From an uncultured Alphaproteobacteria bacterium (GTDB lineage Bacteria > Pseudomonadota > Alphaproteobacteria > Rs-D84): a stretch of DNA of 12,170 nt. The position numbers and the translations under genes are program-made. Within the stretch, counting starts at the first letter, position 1; each line of letters begins with the position of its first letter. Positions 6,439 through 12,170 of this stretch are shown here, piece by piece. The DNA lies in NCBI GenBank assembly GCA_946625925.1, contig CAMOTP010000028.1, positions 1 through 12,170 of the forward strand, given 5' to 3'. The notes under the pieces are model-generated. The model was not told the DNA's origin, did no database searches, and worked only from the letters and a program-made list of their open reading frames with translations.

Positions 6439-8781
6439 CTAAATTCCACTCGCCTGCCCTGGAATATAAATAACACCTGGCGATTTCTGATTATTATTTA
6501 CCATACCATCCAACTTGCTCAAACCTCTCATAATCATATCCAAACAATTTTGCATACTTTGCTTATTATATAACCTATTTGATTGACAATCACCGCAACT
6601 AAAACCATTGCCTTTAACACCCTGTAATTCTAACACCTTGCAATCATCTTCCATTTGTTTTTTAATTTTTGTCTTTACATTGCCCTTGCCAACATAATCT
6701 GACATTTTTGTATAATTAGATTGCAAACAACTAAGCGCATCAGATTTATTAAATTTGGATCTGCAATTTTCAAATTCATTTACCCCAGAACCAGCCTCAT
6801 CATCATCCGATGACGACGATGCGCCTGCGGCCTGTAACGATGCCTTTAATGCAGACTTTTCTAATTGAATCTTTAACCTTTTAATCATAGATTCAATCGA
6901 AACGAATTGCTTGTACATTTGTTGTGTGATAACCGTTGTTTTTAATCCGATTATTCTCTTCATATTTTCTGTATCTTCAGATTTATCTGGATTAGATTCC
7001 ATCTTTGCATTATACGCATGAACATTACATAATGCATATATCGGATCAATATATGAATTGGTCTCGTCATCACACGAACCATTACATACACCTGGGTTGC
7101 TGCCTGTCTGATTCGGTTGATCACAACATATTGTTGAACCCAAACTTTTTGATAATGTCGCACTTCTTAGACGTGTATCATTATCGGGGTCAACCGCACA
7201 ATATTTTGTAATATCATTTTTACACGCAGAATTTTTTGAGTCTGTGTCTAACGGTGTACAATATTCCGTATTACCACTATTCTGATAAGTTCCAAAACTA
7301 TTTGGTGCATCCTGCGTAATTAAATATTCCAATATATCAATACTAACGCCGCCCTTTCTGGCACTGTTGCGCCGTTTAAATAATGAATTATTCAAAATAT
7401 TACTTGCACAACCAACACGAATAATACCAGTTGAACTCTCATCAGGATTTAACAATTTTTCCTGAATTGCCGCATACCCTTCATCATCATTATAAATTTT
7501 ATTAATCGTGCACATTACCAAATCTTCGGGTGGAATAACCTGACCTGTGGCACACTGTACACCACCCTTGGTCAATCCTGCAACTCCATTAGACTTATGT
7601 GTGCTATCATCACAAGTTCCCTGAAAAGCATCCTTATTATAAACAGGGATTCCACCACTGGTCGTACCATATACATCACACTCCCAAACACCTTTTGCAC
7701 CCTCACATGAGATTTTATCGCCATAACTTGGCAAAGAACACTTCTCTTTAATACAATACTTAATTGATGATGTCGTTGTATATGTACAAATATATTCTGC
7801 CCAACGATTGCAACTGCCGTTCAGCATCATATATATATCACTCATATCGACACCAACACTTTGTGCCTTAATCAATGCATCTTCTAAATTTGTTCCCAAT
7901 GCATCATATGGTTCAAAGAACTTCATCGCCAATTCTTTGAATTTTTTCACACGTCTTGGTCCCTCGCAATTATCACCATTAATTTCGTTACATCCACCAT
8001 ATTTAAATGCCGCGCGCATATTTGTTTTTAATTGATTCAATGCAGAATCGACACCTTCCATACTGGTTAAAATTTGCCCAGTAATTTTGGCACGTTCAAT
8101 TGTTTCTGTATCAACCCCAGACTTTACCGCATTTTCTTCGGCCGCAGTTAATGCCACCCCCACAGATTCCCCGGACGCAGCACTGGACTTGGTTGTTGCT
8201 TGGGCCTGAGCCGCCGCTGCTGCACGTTGACTTTCTTCCAATGCACTCTGCAACGATGCCAACTGTGCATTATTTTGTTGCTGCATCTGTGCCATTTGTT
8301 GTTGCATAGATGCCATTTGTTGTTGCACCGCCTGATTATTTTGTTGTGCCGCTGCTGCCTGGGCTTGTGCCTGGGCCGCCGCCGCCTGTTTGTTTGCATC
8401 AGCCACAGAATCAGCCACCAATTGCCCTGCAATAAATTCAATCAAACCATCGCCATGTTTTTTACATGTCGCATTGGCATTAACACAACCCGTCGCAATA
8501 GTTTTTGCAACATCCATGCTGCTGCATCCACCGCCCACACACTTTGGTGTGGCACAACGCAACATCAACGCATTACAATTACCATAATCAGCCTTGACCG
8601 ATGATGGTGTTGCATTTGCACGTGGGTTTGTCGCCGTATTCCATTGATTTCCAATAGCAGACCCCGAAGAACCATTATATCCGGTTAAATTACTGCCCGC
8701 CGTAGTCGCAACAGGTGCAGCCCCCGCCACAGCCGGTGCAAAAGAAAACACAGCCAATAAAAATTTTGCTATTGATTTCAT
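6439..8781 (-). CDS. Unrecognised large exported cysteine-rich protein with Ala/Gln coiled coil
   Basis: I do not recognise this 780-residue protein. It has a Sec signal peptide (basic start MKSIAK, hydrophobic core 7-19, predicted cleavage after AGA at 19-21), so it should reach the periplasm or beyond. A Ser/Thr/Asn/Gly-rich segment (24-66) leads to a first Cys cluster (C69, C76, C81, C86, C99, C106). An Ala/Gln/Met low-complexity coiled coil spans about 130-196, including two QQQMA-type heptads. A long region (about 260-600) holds most of the roughly 32 cysteines, including a CC pair. A basic amphipathic helix with KRLKIQLEKSALKASLQAAG and an SSSSDDDE linker follow, then a final Cys-containing segment. 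The abundance of cysteines suggests disulfides in the periplasm or outside. The ATG at 8781 has AGAAGAGAG upstream; a TTG at 8814 would extend it by 11 residues but lacks a ribosome site and spoils the signal peptide. Confidence 0.85.
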   Translation of the reverse strand: MKSIAKFLLAVFSFAPAVAGAAPVATTAGSNLTGYNGSSGSAIGNQWNTATNPRANATPSSVKADYGNCNALMLRCATPKCVGGGCSSMDVAKTIATGCVNANATCKKHGDGLIEFIAGQLVADSVADANKQAAAAQAQAQAAAAQQNNQAVQQQMASMQQQMAQMQQQNNAQLASLQSALEESQRAAAAAQAQATTKSSAASGESVGVALTAAEENAVKSGVDTETIERAKITGQILTSMEGVDSALNQLKTNMRAAFKYGGCNEINGDNCEGPRRVKKFKELAMKFFEPYDALGTNLEDALIKAQSVGVDMSDIYMMLNGSCNRWAEYICTYTTTSSIKYCIKEKCSLPSYGDKISCEGAKGVWECDVYGTTSGGIPVYNKDAFQGTCDDSTHKSNGVAGLTKGGVQCATGQVIPPEDLVMCTINKIYNDDEGYAAIQEKLLNPDESSTGIIRVGCASNILNNSLFKRRNSARKGGVSIDILEYLITQDAPNSFGTYQNSGNTEYCTPLDTDSKNSACKNDITKYCAVDPDNDTRLRSATLSKSLGSTICCDQPNQTGSNPGVCNGSCDDETNSYIDPIYALCNVHAYNAKMESNPDKSEDTENMKRIIGLKTTVITQQMYKQFVSIESMIKRLKIQLEKSALKASLQAAGASSSSDDDEAGSGVNEFENCRSKFNKSDALSCLQSNYTKMSDYVGKGNVKTKIKKQMEDDCKVLELQGVKGNGFSCGDCQSNRLYNKQSMQNCLDMIMRGLSKLDGMVNNNQKSPGVIYIPGQASGI
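8291..8327. repeat. Short in-frame 21-bp repeat in the Gln/Met coiled coil
   Basis: The 16-mer GCCATTTGTTGTTGCA occurs at 8291-8306 and again at 8312-8327, a 21-bp period equal to seven codons. It encodes successive QQQMASM and QQQMAQM heptads of the large secreted protein, consistent with expansion of a coiled coil by tandem duplication. Confidence 0.75.
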
Positions 8782-8840
8782 ATTCTCTCTTCTGATTAAT
8801 TTTACCACAAACAAAAAATAAATAAAAGTATAAAATTACT

Positions 8841-9323
8841 CTATTTTAATCCGGCAAATGCCGACATATTTGCATGTGTCATCGCAATAGCAATTGCGTC
8901 CGATTCATCCGGTGTTTTTGGGTGCGCCATCGGCAACAAAATCTTTAACATTTTATAAATTTGTTCTTTATCGGCATGACCCGCACCTGTCAATGCCTTC
9001 TTGATTAAATTTGGTTCATATTCAAACACCGGTATTTCACGATTTGCAACCGCAACAATGGCCGCTGCACGCGCATGCCCCAACAATAATGTTGTTTTAG
9101 GATTTTTATTAACGAATGTAAATTCTATACTGCAAACATCCGGATTAAATGTTTCACAAATTTCCGTTACTTTTTGAAAAATAAAAGACAACCTATCCGC
9201 CAATTCTAATTTTGTTGGCGGCAAAACAACACCACTGGCAATATAATGTCGCGATGGACCGACACTATCTATAATCGCCCAACCAGTATGTAATAATCCA
9301 GGGTCAATACCAATAATTCTCAT
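8841..9323 (-). CDS. ruvC: Holliday junction resolvase RuvC
   Basis: RuvC is the dimeric RNase-H-fold endonuclease that cuts Holliday junctions delivered by RuvAB. The 160-residue protein carries the four-acid active site: D7 in GIDPGLLHTGW (5-15), E67 in SIEFTFVNKNPKTT (65-78), and D139 with D142 in PDESDAIAIA (138-147). The DNA-binding LGHARAAAIVA helix (81-91) and GAGHADKEQIYKML (113-126) are also typical. The chosen ATG at 9323 yields the normal MRIIGIDPG start; a TTG 18 bp upstream exists. The ribosome site is poor (only GGGA 12 nt away), and a TATAAT sits 6 nt before the ATG, so a leaderless transcript is possible, although the gene lies 34 bp behind the nucleotidyltransferase stop and may be co-transcribed. 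It sits on the same strand as yebC but is separated from it by an inserted gene. Confidence 0.96.
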   Translation of the reverse strand: MRIIGIDPGLLHTGWAIIDSVGPSRHYIASGVVLPPTKLELADRLSFIFQKVTEICETFNPDVCSIEFTFVNKNPKTTLLLGHARAAAIVAVANREIPVFEYEPNLIKKALTGAGHADKEQIYKMLKILLPMAHPKTPDESDAIAIAMTHANMSAFAGLK

Positions 9324-9357
9324 AATTTTATTATATCCCAAATTTTAGTTTTTTTCA

Positions 9358-10065
9358 TCATCTTAATTTTTGATATTCAGACAATATTTTAGTTTGCAAA
9401 TCAATCGAACCAGCCTTGGATTTTGTGTATTCAATCATCTGTTGTTCTTTAGTTTTATCCAAATTATATATCATATACAAAATATTTTCAGACAACCGCA
9501 AATTCAAATCATATCTTTCACGAAACTCTATCTGGAATTTCAACGCACGCGAAATCAAAGCCGCAACATCATAACGATACTCTATACCGTTTTGCACATA
9601 AATAACCTTTTCTAAATCCAGGGTTTTATTCAAAATAAAATTATAAAAATACGGTGTTGCAATAATACACTTTTCGTTATGCGAATAATATATGGCATTA
9701 CAGTTAAAATCAAAAATATCACTAACAATAAAACGTGGGTCATCTACATAATATTGAAACACATCAATTATGCCAAAATTTCTGGTTTGTAATTTTACCC
9801 CACCCAAAGAATTCTGGCGCATAAATGTTATATTCGGATTATGCCCAAAATCTTGTTTTTTTGATAAAATAACATCAATATCTTTGGAATCATATTGTTT
9901 TGAAAACAACTCGTTCAAAACACTATCACGAACAGACCCACCAACAAAAAACAATTTTGTATCCGCCCGCAATTTCAACTCGTTCGCGACCGCGTTTCCC
10001 AATGGAATAAATTTGTCCCCTGCTTGCTTAATCGCTGTATCAACCATATCCATACAACACCCCAT
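9358..10065 (-). CDS. Class II nucleotidyltransferase (CCA/poly(A) polymerase head-domain family), short
   Basis: The protein (235 residues from the first ATG) carries the head-domain signature of the tRNA CCA-adding/poly(A) polymerase superfamily: FFVGGSVRDSVL at 39-50 and the catalytic pair in KDIDVIL (61-67, D62 and D64), with IIDVFQYY (99-106) as the strand expected to hold the third acidic residue. The normally conserved RRDFTINA motif appears as SDIFDFNCNA (115-124), without the arginines. ALISRALKFQIEF (169-181) resembles the neck helix. At about half the usual length it lacks the body, tail or HD domains, so it may be a tRNA 3'-end enzyme of reduced form, a transferase with another substrate, or degraded. 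The ATG at 10065 has no clear Shine-Dalgarno; ATGs at 10053 (GGGGTG four bases upstream) or 10047 are plausible alternatives and would keep the whole domain. It lies between yebC and ruvC. Confidence 0.8.
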   Translation of the reverse strand: MGCCMDMVDTAIKQAGDKFIPLGNAVANELKLRADTKLFFVGGSVRDSVLNELFSKQYDSKDIDVILSKKQDFGHNPNITFMRQNSLGGVKLQTRNFGIIDVFQYYVDDPRFIVSDIFDFNCNAIYYSHNEKCIIATPYFYNFILNKTLDLEKVIYVQNGIEYRYDVAALISRALKFQIEFRERYDLNLRLSENILYMIYNLDKTKEQQMIEYTKSKAGSIDLQTKILSEYQKLR

Positions 10066-10117
10066 AAAAAAACGCAGATTAAAAAATTTTTATTATTAAC
10101 TGCACTTTGAACTTTGC

Positions 10118-10123
10118 ATTATA
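10118..10123 (-). promoter_or_regulatory. Perfect -10 element ahead of the nucleotidyltransferase gene
   Basis: TATAAT on the minus strand, 52 bp before the ATG at 10065. The hexamer 17 bp upstream (TCGCAT, 10146-10141) is a poor -35 and lies in the palindrome. The -10 directly overlaps the U-rich tail that follows the palindrome. Confidence 0.4.
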
Positions 10124-10130
10124 AAAAGAG

Positions 10131-10211
10131 AACGGCACAGATGCGAAGTTATTTGCGAACGTAGTGTACAAATGCTACATGAGTGAGCAAACAACCAGCA
10201 GATGTGCCGTT
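10131..10211 (-). repeat. 81-nt imperfect palindrome / structured RNA element between yebC and the nucleotidyltransferase
   Basis: Nested complementary arms run through the whole element: 10131-10139 with 10203-10211 (9 bp, AACGGCACA), 10142-10144 with 10198-10200 (3 bp), 10148-10156 with 10187-10195 (9 bp) and 10159-10164 with 10175-10180 (6 bp), closing on a 10-nt loop. Two positions in the inner stems pair as G-U if the minus strand is the RNA but are A-C mismatches if the plus strand is, which points to minus-strand transcription, that is, read-through from yebC. The structure is followed on that strand by CTCTTTTTATAAT. It could be an elaborate intrinsic terminator of yebC, a small structured RNA, a leader of the nucleotidyltransferase gene, or a small dispersed palindromic repeat. 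It starts 14 bp after the yebC stop. Confidence 0.7.
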
Positions 10212-10225
10212 ATATTTTTATTTTA

Positions 10226-10942
10226 TTATGCCGCAGCCGTAAATACCTTCTGGACATCATCATTGTCATCCAGCGCATCCACCAACTTTTCAACCTTGGC
10301 ATATGCCTCGTCATCTAAATCCATTGGCATATTTGGTAACCAGGTCAATTCGGCACTTTCTGGTTCACCTAACTTATCCGCCAAAAACTTTTGAACATTC
10401 ATAAAATCTTCTGGTTTTGTTGTGATAATAAAGCCCTCTTCGGAACTTTCCAGGTTGTCAGCATTTGCATCCATAATAATTTCCATCATTTCATCTTCGG
10501 TTTTACCGATTGATGCAGGATACATAATTTGACCCGCATGTGTGAACATAAACACAACAGATCCTTCTTCGCCCATATTTCCACCATTTTTTGCAAAAAT
10601 ATTACGAATTTCAGGTACCGTTCTACGTGGATTATCTGTCAAAGCCTCAACAATCACAGGCACCGCACCTGGACCATAACCTTCATACCGAACAGCAACA
10701 AAGTTTTCTGTATTACTACCCGATGCCTTGTCAATTGCACGTTTGATATTGTCATTTGGCATAGAATTCTTGCGCGCCTGCAAAATAGCCAAACGTAATC
10801 TGGGGTTGTTATCTGGGTTTTTATCGCCCAATTTTGCCGCCATTGTTATTTCACGCGCCAACTTTGTAAAAAGTCCACTACGCGCCGCATCAGCCAATCC
10901 TTTTTTATGTTGGATGTTATGCCATTTACTGTGTCCACTCAT
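10226..10942 (-). CDS. yebC: YebC/TACO1-family translation-associated protein
   Basis: The 238-residue product belongs to the YebC/PmpR/TACO1 family. Members have been described as DNA-binding regulators and, more recently, as ribosome-associated factors that ease translation of difficult proline stretches. Signature segments are GHSKWHNIQHKKG (3-15), RSGLFTKLAREITMAAK (21-37), NPRLRLAILQARKNSMP (46-62) and YEGYGPGAVPVIVEALTDNP (86-105), followed by the NGGNMGEEGSVVFMF element. Length is normal. The ATG at 10942 follows AAAAGG. In many alphaproteobacteria yebC leads a yebC-ruvC-ruvA-ruvB run; here it shares a strand with ruvC but has the nucleotidyltransferase in between, and it is divergent from ruvA. 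The 81-nt palindrome follows its stop. Confidence 0.96.
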   Translation of the reverse strand: MSGHSKWHNIQHKKGLADAARSGLFTKLAREITMAAKLGDKNPDNNPRLRLAILQARKNSMPNDNIKRAIDKASGSNTENFVAVRYEGYGPGAVPVIVEALTDNPRRTVPEIRNIFAKNGGNMGEEGSVVFMFTHAGQIMYPASIGKTEDEMMEIIMDANADNLESSEEGFIITTKPEDFMNVQKFLADKLGEPESAELTWLPNMPMDLDDEAYAKVEKLVDALDDNDDVQKVFTAAA

Positions 10943-10944
10943 AT

Positions 10945-10973
10945 TTGACCTTTTGATTTAATTGTTATAAAAT
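10945..10973 (+). promoter_or_regulatory. Sigma-70-type promoter of ruvA
   Basis: TTGACC (10945-10950) and TAAAAT (10968-10973) are exactly 17 bp apart, each five of six to consensus. The expected start site is about 10 nt before the ruvA ATG, giving a very short leader. The -35 begins 3 bp from the yebC start codon. Confidence 0.65.
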
Positions 10974-10991
10974 ACGACAAAAGGATAACAA
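10964..10991 (-). promoter_or_regulatory. Putative promoter of yebC, overlapping the ruvA promoter
   Basis: On the minus strand TTGTTA (10991-10986) and TATAAC (10969-10964) are 16 bp apart and 21 bp before the yebC ATG. Its -10 overlaps the ruvA -10, and its -35 covers the bases just before the ruvA ATG. Confidence 0.5.
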
Positions 10992-11567
10992 ATGATTGGA
11001 AAATTGCAAGGAATTGTTGATTACATCGGTGACGGTTTTATCATTTTAATGGCAGGCCCCGTTGGGTACAAGGTATACACCCCAGATTACCTGACATTAA
11101 AATCAACTGTCAGCCTATGGATTGAAACCGTTGTTCGCGAAGATTCTATCCGTTTATTTGGTTTTACCAGTTTATCGGGACAAAATTTATTCAATCAATT
11201 AACAACCGTATCAGGTGTCGGCCCCAAGGTTGCATTGGCAATAATGTCATCAATTAAAACCGAAACTTTGATGTCTGCAATCGCCACTGGCGACGCAAAA
11301 ACAATTTCCACCGCCCCCGGTGTCGGTAAAAAAATGGCCGAAAAAATAATCGTTGAATTAAAGAATAAAATGGGTGGTGCCAGTTTTGATTTTTCAGATT
11401 CTTCTGATAATTCTGCACTGCCTGATTTACTATCTGCATTGGAATCTTTGGGTTATCGCAGATTAGATATTATCGACATGGCACAAAAGTTAGTTAATGC
11501 AAATCCGGGTGCTGATGTTGCAAAACTTGTTCCAATGGCATTAAAAGAAATCAGTAAAGGTGCATAA
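10992..11567 (+). CDS. ruvA: Holliday junction DNA helicase subunit RuvA
   Basis: RuvA binds the four-way junction as a tetramer and targets the RuvB motor to it for branch migration. The 191-residue protein has the OB-fold domain (1-60) starting MIGKLQGIVDYIG, the acidic pin residues E50 and D51 in REDSIRLFGF (49-58), the two helix-hairpin-helix motifs SGVGPKVAL (74-82) and APGVGKKMAEKI (108-119), an acidic Ser/Asp linker (about 129-143), and the C-terminal RuvB-binding three-helix domain (about 144-191, with LESLGYRR). The ATG at 10992 has AAAAGGAT at good spacing. It is divergent from yebC. The usual downstream partner ruvB is absent; an S8 peptidase gene begins 1 bp after the stop. Confidence 0.97.
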   Translation: MIGKLQGIVDYIGDGFIILMAGPVGYKVYTPDYLTLKSTVSLWIETVVREDSIRLFGFTSLSGQNLFNQLTTVSGVGPKVALAIMSSIKTETLMSAIATGDAKTISTAPGVGKKMAEKIIVELKNKMGGASFDFSDSSDNSALPDLLSALESLGYRRLDIIDMAQKLVNANPGADVAKLVPMALKEISKGA

Positions 11568-11568
11568 A

Positions 11569-12170
11569 ATGGTCAACAAAACAATTTATCGAATAACTGG
11601 TTCCGATAAAATTCCAAACAATCTTGATATAAACACAGTTCAATCATGGACTGATGATGTTAAATGGCCTGAAACAATTTTACAATATTGCAACCCCAAA
11701 GAAATATTAGAAAACGCAAAACACCCTTCTGAAATCCAAGAAGTACACAACACCGGTTTCACAGGAAAAAATATTGGTATTGCAATTATAGACCAACGAT
11801 TATATTTGGAACACCCAGAATATAGCGACAGAATAAAACATTACGAAAAAGTTGGAAATTGGCCGTCAACAGATATGCCTGATTACCACGGCAGTTTGGT
11901 TGTTGGTTGTGCTGTTGGAAAAACAACTGGAACAGCACCAGATGCAGACATATATTATTTTGCGGCAAACAATTGGCCACCAATCGGAAAATTCAAACAT
12001 GCAATTGCAAAATTGTTTGGCAAACAAACCCTAGAACAAGGCCACAGAGCATATACTAATAAGGCTATACGCCGCGTTTTAGAAATAAACAAAACATTAC
12101 CAGAAAATAAAAAAATACGTTTTTTATCTTGCAGTTGGGGAACCAAATCAGACCAATTCCGCGAACAATC
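11569..12170 (+). CDS. Subtilisin-like (S8) serine peptidase, partial (C-terminus outside window)
   Basis: This frame reads from an ATG at 11569 to the window edge without a stop (200 codons). Two of the three subtilase catalytic residues are visible: Asp in NIGIAIIDQRLYLEHPEY (68-85, D75), preceded by the typical GFTGKNIG lead-in, and His in DYHGSLVVGCAVG (105-117, H107), followed by TGTAPDADIYYFAA (120-133). The Ser motif would lie beyond the window. No signal peptide is evident, so this form may be cytoplasmic or exported by another route. Residues 1-60 form an unrecognised N-terminal extension. The start is 1 bp after the ruvA stop and uses AAAGG inside the ruvA end, so the two genes are translationally close and probably co-transcribed. 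The likely late SCSWGTKSD strand (about 188-196) fits the fold. Substrate unknown. Confidence 0.85.
   Translation, partial: MVNKTIYRITGSDKIPNNLDINTVQSWTDDVKWPETILQYCNPKEILENAKHPSEIQEVHNTGFTGKNIGIAIIDQRLYLEHPEYSDRIKHYEKVGNWPSTDMPDYHGSLVVGCAVGKTTGTAPDADIYYFAANNWPPIGKFKHAIAKLFGKQTLEQGHRAYTNKAIRRVLEINKTLPENKKIRFLSCSWGTKSDQFREQ

Noticed and set aside
6382..6573. Small plus-strand gene after DUF721
   Set aside because: Its first codons run through the perfect terminator hairpin and the rest is antisense to the end of the large secreted-protein gene.
8200..8604. Cys/Leu-rich plus-strand reading frame
   Set aside because: It is the antisense shadow of the Ala/Gln-rich coiled-coil coding sequence, with composition driven by the repeats.
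10125..10217. Integron attC-like site at the 81-nt palindrome
   Set aside because: The ends (AGAGAAC and GTTATAT) are not complementary beyond GTT/AAC and do not fit RYYYAAC/GTTRRRY, and no integron integrase or cassette-like gene is near.
1..12170. CRISPR arrays, tRNA or rRNA genes, insertion sequences
   Set aside because: No spaced direct repeats, cloverleaf, transposase motif or terminal inverted repeats with target duplication were seen on either strand.

Overview
The window looks like a stretch of chromosome from a low-GC (mostly A/T by eye) member of the Alphaproteobacteria. It is probably a host- or gut-associated lineage with a compact genome. The evidence is the set of core genes (recA, secB, mltA, a DciA/DUF721 gene, ruvC, yebC, ruvA), short intergenic gaps, Shine-Dalgarno-led starts and strong A/T preference at codon third positions. 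Placement below class is inference. No gap between genes exceeds 300 bases; the longest is about 160.

Left third (1-4302, all on the minus strand): a family 2 glycosyltransferase cut by the window edge and a capsular-polysaccharide-type glycosyltransferase (13-bp gap) form a surface-glycan pair. They are transcribed behind recA, which has its own promoter and a hairpin after its stop. Upstream of recA is a 12-helix major facilitator transporter with a TTG start. Middle (4421-6380): secB with a strong terminator, divergent from a lipoprotein lytic transglycosylase (mltA), whose 3' end overlaps a DciA-like (DUF721) gene. A perfect 12-bp hairpin then separates this convergent pair of transcription units.

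Right half (6439-12170): an unrecognised 780-residue exported, cysteine-rich protein with an Ala/Gln coiled coil; ruvC; a class II nucleotidyltransferase (CCA/poly(A)-polymerase-like) of reduced length; an 81-nt imperfect palindrome that folds better as minus-strand RNA; yebC; and, divergent from yebC with interlocked promoters, ruvA followed 1 bp later by a subtilisin-like (S8) peptidase truncated by the window end.

Functional themes are recombination and repair (recA, ruvA, ruvC), envelope biogenesis and export (secB, mltA, glycosyltransferases, transporter, secreted protein) and RNA/translation (nucleotidyltransferase, yebC). The usual yebC-ruvC-ruvA-ruvB run is broken here: ruvC is separated from yebC by the nucleotidyltransferase, ruvA is inverted relative to both, and ruvB is not next to ruvA. 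The most novel items are the 780-residue secreted protein, the 81-nt palindrome and the peptidase coupled to ruvA.
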